This document shows positions 1-9,785 of a stretch of 64,000 nucleotides of DNA, one piece after another. Positions within the stretch are counted from its first letter, which is position 1; the number at the start of each line of letters is the position of its first letter. The stretch spans positions 13,566,001-13,630,000 of the forward strand of contig CM067541.1 in NCBI GenBank assembly GCA_034509755.1, written 5' to 3'. This DNA is from Anisodus tanguticus (lineage: Eukaryota > Streptophyta > Magnoliopsida > Solanales > Solanaceae). Both the position numbers and the translations under genes were made by a program. Under the pieces are notes generated by a model. It had not been told where the DNA came from. It searched no databases and saw only the letters and a list, made by a program, of their open reading frames with translations.

Positions 1-89
1 CAAAAAACGGATTTTACCTTTTCCAGGTTAAAGCACGGTTTTCTATTTGATCGTCATTTAATATTTCTAAGTCGAAAAATTACACAGAC

Positions 90-3000
90 CTGGTGATTGT
101 GGAACCAAGAATGCCATGTGGACTTCAGAGTCAGATTAAGAGCTTCAATGCAGTATCTCGTCCCAATTACTGGCACTCGTCCATCTGCATCGCCACTTTG
201 TGATAAAGAAAAAAAGAAACACGAGTCACATGAACGTGCTTAAGCTTATAGAAATTTAGTACTGAAAGCAAGTCACGATGCAGTTAAAGGAATCACACCG
301 CATTATTAGATTCACTGAACACGATAAACGTAGTATTTCACCATTATGTACAGTGTTATGTAAAAAGTGACCTATTTATAGACAAAAATGTGAACTTTTT
401 GTAGAACAAGCTAAAAGCAAAATTGAGACAGATAAAAACTCATATACCTAAATATCCAAATCTTAAGGCCCCCTTTGATAAGCCTTTCGTATACTGGCAA
501 GAGAGAGAATACATTGTAGTTGTACGTTTGAAACACGGAATCACTGAAGTGTATAATAGAAACCAAGTTAGGAAACAGAAAATGAAAACAGTAAACAAAA
601 ATTGCACGGAGCTTGGGCAAATATAACCATGACATGAACTTGAAGTTACCTGCAACTTTTCCATTTTCTTCTATCTTGAGTTCCTTCAGTGTTCACATGA
701 AGAGCAATTTGAACATCTAACCTGTTGAAATACTGCTCGGCGGACGCAGTATAGCAGGGGTTATAACCCCCCGGAATTCGTTTCATCCTCCTGAACCCAT
801 AATTAAGTGCCTGCAACTAAGTACATTGTCAAAATCAAACCTAGTTTCAGGCTATGTTGCTCGGACTCTCCGAAGATGTTGTTGCACCCCTATCGACGGA
901 TCCTCCAAAAGTACATTATTTTTGGAGGATCCAACATGCACCCGACGTCATTTTTGAAGAGTCTGAGCAACATAGGTTTCAGGTCATGTTTGTCAAGTTT
1001 CCATTTGATTTGTGAAGATTGCACGTTGGTTTCAAGAGCTATCAAACTTAATAAGCTTATAACAATCTTTTGAGGAACCGGAATATGCAGTGAACAAAAA
1101 TTGTACGTTTAGATGTAAATATAGCTGTGAACAAAAACATTATTATGCTATTATGCATATAATCTATCGTTGTTCGGTCTCTCCAAAATGTTGCAGCACC
1201 CGTACTAGATCCTCCAAAAATGCACTACTTTTGGAGCATCCGACACTGACCCACTGACATTTTAGAAGAATCTGTGCAATATAGCATATAATCGCCTTTA
1301 TGAAGCGGCTCAAAATAGCTCCCAAGTGTAGGACTATCAATTATTTTATGTGAATACAAGCTAATATGCACTCAATGGAGCCCGAGATCATTCTCACCTT
1401 GATTTGAGAAGAGTCGTGTGTACTAACGATATCACTAGCTGAAGAAGAGGAAGTGTTCACGAGACACTTGGGAGAATAAATGTTGTAGATGTCAATTTCT
1501 CCATATTTATCCCATACTACTTGCATGGCATCACTACACGCGTCGGACCAGTTGGAGATCTTGAAATCACATACTTGTTTGGCTTTCTGATACTCCGAAT
1601 CGTATAGTATAGCATGGCTCCACGCATATTCTAATATCCCTTTATAATCATAGTAATCGTTTGTTTCAGGATTTCCAACCTGCACGTCATCGTATAAGAT
1701 TAAATAGCTGACACTTATAAGACTTAAAGAGATCAGTAAAGAAAATGCTAATATTCTGTTTCTGCGTTCCTGCATAAATCATAATGAGCAAGTGAGTAAT
1801 CAATTTCTTAGCAATTATCTGTGATTTTGCAGTAATGTTTGAGTAGGAGATGAAGGTGCACTTACTATGAAACCTTTGAGATTAATATATGGATACTTTT
1901 TGCTGTCTTTATTTCGGTTGTATACGAGCTCTGCCAATTGGGGCACGTAGTGTCCTATGGTCACAAAATATTGCACCTTACTTTAGACACATTGGACACG
2001 TAGTCTTAATTGTTAAAATGAAAGTTTAGGGGAAGTTTTTTATGTCACCTGCATAGCTCTCTCCTGATATGAAAAATTCTCGGTTCTTGAACTCCGGGAA
2101 CCTTTCCAGCCATTTCACCAGGAAATTGTAAGCATCTTCAGCTGTGTGAAGCAAATTATGTTCATAAGTTAGCAAATACTGTATGCACACTCTTCTTGGA
2201 AAATGTATTTACATTTCTCGGGTTGTAATTACCAGCAAAATCATCATCTAAGTTGGTTAAATCGGACGATGTATTGGTGTAAGAGAACCCCACTCCAACT
2301 GGTGACTCCAAAAATAGCAAATTGGCTTCTGCAAGTAAAATGTCCACGAGAACAATACAATCACACCCTAAAACATGTATAAATTATCATTTTCCACTTT
2401 TGGTTCTTGTTTCAAGAACATAATATAGAGAGTTAATATCTTCTATATTGTGAGGATTCTTCATAAATAGGCAAACGATTTAGTCTCAAAATAGAGCATA
2501 AATGGAAAGAGATATGACCGTTGTTCCAAGAATGCACGTTGAAGTCAAGACCAGTCCCGTCGTTTTGAACTAGCAGAGGTCCCAACTCAGAAGCAGCACC
2601 ATATCCAATTGAAGAGCAACCAGGCCCTAATATTGAAAACACACAAGTGAATGCTAAGAAACTAAGTACTCACTCATTCTTTTTAGTTTGTTCCTAAAAG
2701 AATGGCAGTCTTTTTATATTTAGGAATTCTTTAACTTTACAACAACAACATACCCAGTGAAATCCCACAAAGTGGGGTCTGGGGAGGGTAGAGTGTACGC
2801 AGACCTTACCCCTACCTTGGGAAGCAGAGAGGCTGTTTCCAGTAGACCCTCGGCACAAGGACAAGCAGAATTCTTTTACTTTAAACTTCCTATTTCACAC
2901 TTAATGACATGATCTTATAGAAATATCACAACATGTTTAAAACGACAAGTTCATGGGCACTTTTTGTCATGTGCCAAAACTCATTCTTTTTTCTTCCCTT

Positions 3001-5628
3001 AGCTATCACATGATAATATTCGGACTCTCCAAAAATAATGCCGCACCCATATCGGGTCCTCAAAAGACACTACTTTTGGAGGATCCGACATGCATCCGTC
3101 GACATTTTTGAAAAATCCAAGAAACATAAATCACAAGATACAAGGGAAAACAAGAAATATGGTTATGGAGCCACAAAATCTAACTACAACAACATGGGAT
3201 AAGGACAAAAAGAACAGAAATAATCTCTAAGGTTTCACATGAAACAAGAAAAACATCATAAGCTATGTTGCTTGGACTCTCCAAAAATACTACCATGCCC
3301 ATATTGGATCCTAAAAAAAAACTACTTTTGAAGGATCCGACATACCCCATTGACATTTTGAAGAGTTCCAACAACATAGATCATAAGATACAAGGGAAAA
3401 CAAGAATTATGGTTATAGAGCCACAACAACAACATAGAAAAGTACAAAAATAACAGAAATAATCTCTATGCTTTCATGAAACAAGAAAAACATCATAATT
3501 CATAAGATACAAGGGAAAAAAAGAATTATGATTATAGAGCCACAAGTCCCAAGTACAACAACATACAAAATAGTACAAAAAGAACATAATTAGATAATTA
3601 ATCTCTAAAATTTCATATGGAACAAGAAAAACAGAAAATGGGGTTCACTGTTTACGATAAAGATATGGGAAATTACAAGGGAAAACAAGAATTATGGTTA
3701 GAGCCACAAGTTCAAGAACAACAACATAGAGAAGAAAAAGACGACAACAACAACATACCCAATATATTTCCACAAGTGGTGTCTTGGGAGGGCAGGATGT
3801 ACGCAGACCTTACCCCTACCTTTATGGGGGTGAGAGGTTGTTTCCGATTGACCCTCGACTCAAAAGAAATGTAATCAATGCGGGATTGTAAGGGAAAGAA
3901 TACAACAAAATAGCAAGATACAAAACAAATAAAGCAAGAGATAATAAAACACACGAAAGAGTAAGTAACTATGCGATACCTAGATAATACTATGAAGAAA
4001 GGAGACGATGAGGCTAGCCCCCTACCTATAGAGAAGAAAAAGAACAGAACTAAATAATTAATCTCCAATCTTTCATATGAAGCAAGAAACATAGTAAATG
4101 GGGTTCACTCTTTATGATAAAGATATGTGAAATTTGTTGAAAATTTACTAATGTGGAATTAAGTTTATTCCATTATTTATGACTCGAACAATTGGGCCCC
4201 GCACGTCGGAAATATCGTTTCACACACGTGCAATCTTAGTGCCAAGTATCGTAAATTTCGTTAATGAAAGAGATATTAGTACGTAAGTGAAATGTTTGAG
4301 ACATAGAATGATGGATGGTTATTTGTTAAATGACAAGTGCTCCACGTTGGTAAACGAAGGAAGATTGTGCGAGGTGTAAGATGGAACGGGTCGAAAAAGG
4401 GCCGCGGAGCCTCCCGGACTGGGCCGCGGCGCCGGAGCGCCGCGGTGCCCCCTAGCAGCGCCGCGGCGCTTCCCAGGCAGTGTTTGCTCGACGGAATCCC
4501 AAAGGTTTGGCTGTTGAGGGGGCTTCAATGGCATTGAAACCACCCAATAATGGTCATTACTTGGACCATTATGTTGCTGCATTACTTGGGGGTTAAATGT
4601 CATCCATTACATGGCAATTGATTTCCATTGTGGGGCACTTGAAGAGGCCATCTTGCACACCTATAAATTGAAGCCTTGGATCAATTCTATAGAAAAACAT
4701 GAGAACATATATGAACATATGAACAGAAAAACAAGTTCACAATACCACAAAGAAATCAGATTTTCATGATAGCAATCCTTCTCTTAGCAATCCTCATTAT
4801 TCGTGTTCTTCGCTGAGATCATTTGTGTAGGCTTTGCACACTTGATAGTTTGTTGTTTCATCTTGGGAGACTATTGTCCACACTTCCGTAAAGCCTATAT
4901 ACGAGGGCAATCTTGTCTTAAAGACAGAGAGTCATCTCTCGATTCAACCGGTAGTGTTGTGGTTCATCTAATTGGTTGCTAAGTGTTTCAGGTGTTAAGT
5001 TAACAGACGAAGGACTCTAACCGTTCATATTCTCAGCGGATCTATCAATCACAAGAGTAGCAGTTCATGTTCTTGTATTTCCGAATACAAGTTCTATATT
5101 TGAAGTTTCATTCAAGATCAAGATATTGACAACTTGTTGTCCTAATTGTTGTTTATCATTTCGATCACTGTAATAGTTATTTACTATTCCCGTTGTTGCT
5201 TTATATATTCCAACAAAATTACAAGGCAAAACAAGAATTATGGTTAGAACAACAACACAGAGAAGAAAAATAACAGAACTAAATAATTAATCTCCAATCT
5301 TCCATATAAATAAAGAAAAAAGAGAAAATGGGGTTCACTATTTATACAAAAAATATGAGAAATTACCTCCATTTAGCCAAAGGAGAAGGGGTTTCTTGGA
5401 AGATTCAAACTGAGATTGAAAAAACCAGTAAAAAAGAGCTCTTCCATGTGTTTTATTGACTGTAATATAACCAGAAAATTGTGAAACTTGTGGGCTATTA
5501 GGTTGCCCAGGAAGCTTTGTTACTTTGTCATCTTCTTGAGTTCTTGAAAAAACTTTACTCCAACAAATGAGGAACACAAATATAGTTAGGACTATGTTTT
5601 TGGTGTTCTTTGGAATTGAAGGTTCCAT
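90..5628 (-). CDS. Serine carboxypeptidase-like protein, subfamily II (partial, 9 exons, last exon off-window)
   Basis: Secretory-pathway alpha/beta-hydrolase; relatives act as vacuolar or cell-wall carboxypeptidases. Exons on the minus strand: 5367-5628, 2519-2626, 2233-2328, 2049-2141, 1866-1954, 1398-1679, 650-810, 448-543, 90-195. All junctions are GT/AG, phases agree, and the sum is 1293 nt (431 codons) with no stop. Residues 1-29 look like a signal peptide (core NIVLTIFVFLICW). Landmarks: LWLNGGPGCSS across exons 1-2, ESPVGVGFSYTNT in exon 3, nucleophile Ser in GESYAG (exon 4), YNPCYT and YFNRLDVQIALH in exon 7, and the catalytic-Asp region SGDADGRVPV in exon 9. VGNPETNDYYDYKGILEYAW in exon 6 points to the SCPL31-39 group. 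The exon with the catalytic His should lie left of base 90, leaving roughly 45-55 residues missing compared with family length. Introns hold four MITEs, two SINEs and a solo LTR, yet no coding damage is visible. Confidence 0.93.
852..975. mobile_element. hAT-type MITE, copy 1 (SCPL intron 7 side)
   Basis: A 124-bp element starting CTATGTTGCTCGGACTC and ending in the imperfect inverse (GAGTCTGAGCAACATAG). It has a perfect 8-bp target duplication GTTTCAGG at 844-851 and 976-983. Its centre carries the inverted pair GGATCCTCCAAAA / TTTTTGGAGGATCC. Eight-base duplications are typical of hAT transposons. It lies in the intron between exons 6 and 7 of the carboxypeptidase gene. Confidence 0.85.
1164..1284. 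mobile_element. hAT-type MITE, copy 2
   Basis: A 121-bp diverged relative of the element at 852-975, with the same centre (GATCCTCCAAAAATGCACTA). The perfect 8-bp duplication CATATAAT lies at 1156-1163 and 1285-1292. It is in the same intron of the carboxypeptidase gene. Its termini are more decayed (CTATCGTTGTTCGG, GCAATATAG), which suggests an older insertion. Confidence 0.82.
2741..2868 (-). mobile_element. TS-type SINE (short copy)
   Basis: On the minus strand it reads as the conserved Solanaceae TS SINE body: GAGGGTCTACTGGAAACAGCC, then GGTAAGGTCTGCGTACACTC, ending in GTTGTTGTT. The flanks AATTCTTTAACTTT (2725-2738) and AATTCTTTTACTTT (2869-2882) are a target duplication with one mismatch. 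It lies in intron 1 of the carboxypeptidase gene and has the same orientation as the gene. The family name is from memory of the tobacco TS family. Confidence 0.85.
3013..3129. mobile_element. hAT-type MITE, copy 3
   Basis: A 117-bp copy of the same MITE (centre ACTACTTTTGGAGGATCCGA). Flanks ATCACATG (3005-3012) and ATCACAAG (3130-3137) match at 7 of 8 bases. It sits at the head of a tandemly repeated intron unit, at the same place as copy 4 in the next unit. Confidence 0.75.
3263..3379. mobile_element. hAT-type MITE, copy 4
   Basis: A 117-bp element running CTATGTTGCTTGGACTC to CAACAACATAG, with the perfect 8-bp duplication ATCATAAG at 3255-3262 and 3380-3387. A MITE-free version of the same junction (ACATCATAATTCATAAGATA) occurs at 3489-3508 in the next intron repeat unit. 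It acts as an internal empty-site control for the boundaries. Confidence 0.85.
3741..4027 (-). mobile_element. TS-like SINE, long composite copy (287 bp)
   Basis: A perfect 15-bp target duplication ATAGAGAAGAAAAAG lies at 3726-3740 and 4028-4042, which fixes both ends. On the minus strand the 3' half is the TS-type body (GAGGGTCAATCGGAAACAAC, then GGTAAGGTCTGCGTACATCC) ending in GTTGTTGTTGTCG. The 5' half, about 160 bp starting AGGTAGGGGGCTAGCCTCAT, is absent from the short copy at 2741-2868. The element lies in intron 1 of the carboxypeptidase gene. Confidence 0.85.
4135..5215 (+). mobile_element. Solo LTR, family S (copy 1)
   Basis: A 1081-bp insertion running TGTTGAAAATTTAC to ATATTCCAACA, with the perfect 5-bp target duplication AAATT at 4130-4134 and 5216-5220. 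It has no coding sequence, primer site or second LTR. The 3' part (CTTGGGAGACTATTG, GGGCAATCTTGTCTTAAAGA) is shared with the elements at 9786-11143 and 22788-23950. A GC-rich block with GCGCCGCGGCGC sits at about 4395-4480. It lies inside SCPL intron 1, antisense to the gene. Confidence 0.85.
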
Positions 5629-5861
5629 TTTCAGTTATGTTTGAGTGTGTGTGTTTTTCTGAACTTTTAAGATAAAGTTTGTCTCAGTCTCGACTCTTGA
5701 GTTGACCTCTATAGTTGAAAGGACAATGACACAATAATAATTATAATAATAATAGTCATACAGTTTTATTGTTTGCAAGTACAAGTACAGTTAAATTTTT
5801 CTATAATGAGATTTTTTTGTCTAAATACTTGTGAAAAATCAGTTCTAATGAAAATTTTACC
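5629..5861 (-). promoter_or_regulatory. Putative SCPL 5' UTR and proximal promoter
   Basis: This is the sequence directly upstream of the SCPL start codon. A W-box-type TTGACC lies at 5702-5707 (plus strand) and an AT-rich TATA-like stretch at about 5735-5760. The start context (ACTGAAAATGGAA) has A at -3. The region is assigned from position, and no transcript data are available. Confidence 0.4.
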
Positions 5862-6013
5862 CTTTTTCCGTGCAATAGCCCACAAATCACACAGGAGAAA
5901 TACTAAGCAAGTCTACTACGACGAGGTCAACCCAGAAAGTAAATCCTCTACTTTCGGACTTGAGAACTCTATTATAAAAATTTCATACTCAACTAACTGA
6001 GCTACCCTTGCAG
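5862..6013 (-). mobile_element. tRNA-headed Solanaceae SINE, degenerate
   Basis: The minus strand begins AAGGGTAGCTCAGTTAGTTG, a good pol III A box. A B-box-like TTCTCAAGTCCG follows, then AGGATTTACTTTCTGGGTTG and GTGGGCTATTGCACGG. This order matches the common Solanaceae SINE whose body reads TCTGGGTCGAGCTCGTCG (from memory). It lies about 240 bp upstream of the carboxypeptidase start codon and could affect that promoter. No clear target duplication was found. Confidence 0.7.
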
Positions 6014-6871
6014 ATAATAAAATTTGATATTCATAGTGAAATATTGTAATACTGTTATAAAGAAGTCTGAATGTATAAATATAATATAATATAATATAAT
6101 CATTTCATTATGGATTTTCTTTTAGTTAATTCCAAAAATAACAAAAAAAATTTATATTTGGATAAGTTTAACTTTTAAATAGCTATATAAATCTCATATT
6201 ATGTACTTAAATTACAAGTTTCACAAGTAGGTCTTTTTAAATTTGGTGTTCAATAAAACTAGTCCACATCAATTGGAACTTAGGAAGTACTAATTTAGTC
6301 ATCAGTATTTGTAAATATTGAAGTTCAGTATTAGAAATACTTTTAAATTATTACATTTTTAAATAAGTAATATCTCAAGTGAAATAATTTTTGTGATCAC
6401 CCATAAATCCTTTCTTTTTTTTCAGCTGCAACTTGTGTCCGAAACACAATTAAGTCCGATTGTTCAAATTAGGTTTACTCTCTTCGATCTTTAATTTGAT
6501 CTTTAATTTCAACCAAATAATTTGCAAATGTCTACTAAATTGAGAGGCTTGAATTTATAATTACGGTTCTACCATTTATGTACTTTATCTCTGCCAATTC
6601 ATTTGGAACCTGCCTCTCATAAAGATTCAATTTATCAATTCAGATTTATTATATTAATTGATTTTTAAAAAAAAAAACAACAACAAAATTCAAAATATTA
6701 TAATTTTGCACACAGATACTGCAATATTTTGTTTACCTCAAGTTAATATAGTGAGGTATGTGTGCATTTTAATTAATCATAATAAATAAGTGATAAATCT
6801 ATGTAAAAGGCGTATATCATGCATTCATGCATATGTTAGCTTGATGTATATATGTGACCGGTGCGGATAAG
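6014..6871. other. AT-rich intergenic DNA
   Basis: No supported gene was found. The region contains a short (TATAA)n microsatellite at about 6084-6103 and A-rich and T-rich runs. It may be distal promoter sequence for the carboxypeptidase gene, but no specific element stands out. Confidence 0.5.
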
Positions 6872-7004
6872 TGTTAAGAGTCCCACATCGGATATGAAAT
6901 AAGAACATGAACTCATTAGATGGACTTGGAGAATCCTCACCCTACGAGCTAACTTTTGAGGTTGAGTTAGACTCAAGATCCATTCTTTACATAGTATCAG
7001 AGTC

Positions 7005-8308
7005 GCGAGTGAGGTGAGAAGTGGCACCTGTATCTATATACCATGCGTCGGCGGGCTGCTGGAGATTCATAGTGTTGTAGGCCCGACTCAGTTCGGTAGG
7101 GGTCATAAGACCGTATGTCTGCTGTTGTGGTTGGGCCGCAGAGAAGTGGGCCTAGTTCGGTTGACCCGTGTGCTGTGGGCAGAATAAGGCCCAATATACT
7201 CGGACTCGTGTACTGGGCTAGGGCGGTTGGGTAAGGGCAAAGGGAGGAGGCCCAATTTCCGGCAGTGGGCCACGTCATTGGGCTGGCCCACAGATGTGGT
7301 GACTGGGCATGCCGTGGCTGTCCACCGGAATTGGACCTGTCCCCACGACCCCTTCCTCTGCCGCCGCGTCTGGTGTCGTGGCCTCGGCTACCGCCTTGGC
7401 CGTCGTGCTGATTATGGTGGTCGGCGGGCTACGGTGGTCGGCGGGTGCAGCGGCGGCCGACGGTGCATCAACTACTAACACCTTTTGAGTGTGTTTGTCC
7501 TGTTTGGCACGTCTAGTCTCCTTCAAAAGTAGTTGTGATCGGGCCTTGTTGAAATTAGGGAGGGGATCAACATGTTGGATCATCGTTGCAAGTGTGTCGT
7601 ACTCACCCTTTGTAGCCTATTTCACTAAAGCAAGAAGGGAGAAAGTTGACTTTGAGAAAGAAGGGCTTCTATTTAGATTAGTTTCTTAGTAAAAGATAAG
7701 GCAAGAAGCAAGGGCGTAGCAGCTGCGCGAAAGTCGTTGCGCCTTACCATTAATTAGTTGTAGGACCAAATTTGCTTCTGAAATCGGATTGCCAACATTA
7801 GATAATTAGTCTGCAACTAGTTTCAATTATTTATAATAGGCGGATATATTAGCAAAATTCTCAAGACGGGTTTATTAAATTGCTCCTCTAGATACACTGC
7901 ACGTATGTGTTTGTTGTCTTGAAAGATTTCCGCTAGCCTAGTCCATAGTTCGTGAGCTAACGCACCTGTTTTCATAATAGTATGAAGCAAATCCTTGGAT
8001 ATGATGTCATATATCCACTGTTTAACAATTGCATCTAGTCACGTCCACGTCGGATTGTCGACATTGGGTGGACGAGGCGTGGTGGCATCGATGTGATCAA
8101 GGACATTGTATGCACAAACATGTATTTGAAATAGTTCAACCCATGATGAGTATTGTCCATCTTCTTGATCAAGAACCAAAGGAATAAAGTTCTTGATATT
8201 TGTTACGGTGAAGGCCGGATGAAAGGAGTTAGGTGATGAGGAGGGAGGAGGAGGATGTGTGACGTCGGGGGTGGAGAAGGAACCCTCGGGAGATTCGGGA
8301 GTAGCCAT
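7005..8308 (-). pseudogene. Ty1/copia gag-protease fragment inside TRIM array, antisense
   Basis: Start codon at 8308. The product begins MATPESPEGS and includes the gag-type region VTNIKNFIPLVLDQEDGQYS followed by WVELFQIHV. An in-frame TGA then follows (after NPTWT), and the frame continues LDAIVKQWIYDIISKDLLHT. After further gaps come a Pro/Ala-rich stretch (7583-7275) and the protease start AWYIDTGATSHLTRDS near 7005-7050. Integrase, RT and RNase H are absent. It is related in sequence to the family B gag. It runs opposite to the TRIM that contains it, which suggests capture or insertion rather than the TRIM's own gene. Confidence 0.75.
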
Positions 8309-8472
8309 GAAGTGGCTGTTTTTGGTGGTTCAAGAGAGAAAACAAATTAGGGTAGGGGGAAGGGTTGCCGCCGCCGGAAGCATGGAGAGGGGGGCGGCGA
8401 AAAGAGTACTTGAGAGGGTGTTTAGAGTGTACCTATTGTAAACAATTATATTGTTCGATCTTCATTGGGGTG

Positions 8473-8808
8473 TGTTAAGAGTCACACATCGGAAATGGAA
8501 TGAGAACATGGACTCCTTATATGGACTTGGACAATCCTCACCCTACAAGCTAGCTTTTGGGGTTGAGTTGGGCCCAAGATCTATTATTTACATGGTATCG
8601 AACCAGACTCATTTCAATTCTTTGTTCACCGATGTTGGACCCCCAAATTATATTATCCACGCTCCAATTAACAAGGTATGGGCGTGCGGGGGAGTGTTAA
8701 GAGTCCACATCGGATATGGAATGGGAACATGGACTCCTTATATGGACTTGGACAATCCTTATCGTACGAACTAGTTTTTGAGGTTGAATTAGATCCAAGT
8801 TCTTTAAG
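8473..8808 (+). mobile_element. Minimal TRIM unit (LTR-PBS-PPT-LTR)
   Basis: This is the complete minimal element within the array: LTR 8473-8592, primer site from 8593, about 100 bp of non-coding interior (TTCAATTCTTTGTTCACCGA, then AATTATATTATCCACGCTCC), purine tract to 8694, and a second LTR from 8695. The same interior reappears inside the chimaeric element at 56.5 kb. Confidence 0.8.
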
Positions 8809-9038
8809 TATTTTTCCTGAAATGAAAAATAAATTGTTTAAAATGTTAGTTAAAGTTTACAGAAGAGGATCTCAGCATGCTTGAGAAAAGAAATTCTTCT
8901 TTCCGTAGTTTGTAAGTAAGTGAATATGAGCAACATTAATTCCAGATAATGTGTTAAAGAAGTCCTTAATTATTTGCGGCCAAAAGACGAGCCAAAAGAA
9001 GAGGCGGTTTTTGTTTCGGCCATCTTGCTGAAAAAATA

Positions 9039-9287
9039 GACTCCCTCCATCCCAATTTGTCCCAAGGTTGATCGGGAGTCAAATTGTTCTTTCTTTAATT
9101 ACGATTTTCTTCAAGTCTTTTCATATATTGTGAATTATTAATTATGTAAATTTATAGTATTTTTTATGTAGTTTTCAATTATGTAAATTTTATTATAAAA
9201 TACTCGAAAAATCTATGTTTAAAATTAAGTAAAAAAATGTTGTTTGATTTTCAAAACCGGTCAACCTTCAAACAAATTGGGACGGAG
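9039..9287. mobile_element. Stowaway MITE
   Basis: Termini CTCCCTCCATCCCAATTTGT and ACAAATTGGGACGGAG are inverted repeats flanked by TA on both sides (9037-9038 and 9288-9289). The CTCCCTCC start and TA duplication are diagnostic of Tc1/mariner-derived Stowaway MITEs. Confidence 0.9.
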
Positions 9288-9310
9288 TATTAATTTATCG
9301 GTAATGATTA

Positions 9311-9487
9311 CTACATCCGTCCCAAAAAGATTGTCTTAATTTGACTTGACACAAACTTTAAGAAATAAATGAAGACTTTTGAAATGTGCGTCCAAAACAA
9401 GTCTTAGTTATTAGTGTGACTGTAAATCATCTCATAAAATTAGATTGTTTTTAAATATAAAAATGTGTCAATCTTTTTGAGACAAAC
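9311..9487. mobile_element. Stowaway-like MITE (second, diverged)
   Basis: It starts CTACATCCGTCCCAAAAAGA and ends with an imperfect inverse (TCAATCTTTTTGAGACAAAC), flanked by TA at 9309-9310 and 9488-9489. It lies 22 bp from the previous Stowaway copy and is different in sequence. Confidence 0.75.
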
Positions 9488-9785
9488 TAATAAGAAAAGT
9501 AAGATAAGGATATTAGTTTAACGGTTCGGTAACGATTTAGTTTTTTTTAACCGGGTTAGCGATTCTGTAATGTATTATTCAGAGATATGCATGGAGCTGA
9601 ATGGAAGAAAAAGAACAGTCAGAGAAAACATTGGAACTATTAGTACAGCTGGAAATGAAGACTTGATTGTGTATTTTGGCCACTTCCCAGTAGTCTTCAC
9701 TTCCTTTCAATTTGACTATTTCCTTTATGTTCCTAAGTAATGAAATATAAAATATGGTTAGCATACCGCAAGTGTTAGTGTTTTC

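Larger units (their letters stand above)
3013..5366. repeat. Tandem expansion of the 5' part of SCPL intron 1
   Basis: A unit beginning near AAGGGAAAACAAGAATTATG, passing through AACAGAAATAATCTCTAA and a CATATGAAACAAGAAAAA segment, recurs about five times (around 3145, 3395, 3512, 3680 and 5222). In three units it ends with AAAATGGGGTTCAC followed by a tract like the intron 1 donor neighbourhood (3636-3676, 4097-4134, 5327-5366). The last unit is the genuine start of intron 1, next to the exon 1 donor at 5366/5367. The first two units carry a MITE at the same point, one is split by a SINE at 3741-4027, and a solo LTR splits the array at 4135-5215. Confidence 0.75.
6872..8808 (+). mobile_element. 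TRIM array with three LTRs
   Basis: Three direct copies of a roughly 120-bp LTR start TGTTAAGAGT: 6872-6991, 8473-8592 and 8695 to about 8808. The first two are exactly 120 bp. Each of these is followed directly by a tRNA-iMet-type primer site (TAGTATCAGAGTC at 6992; TGGTATCGAACCAG at 8593). The last LTR follows a purine tract GCGTGCGGGGGAG. The space between LTR 1 and LTR 2 is filled mainly by an antisense copia gag fragment. The third LTR has lost a few bases near its end. No clean target duplication is visible (ATAAG on the left). Confidence 0.75.

Noticed and set aside
1..89. Search for the final SCPL exon
   Set aside because: No acceptor followed by the expected Gly-rich or His-containing sequence was found in these 89 bases, so the exon is placed outside the window.
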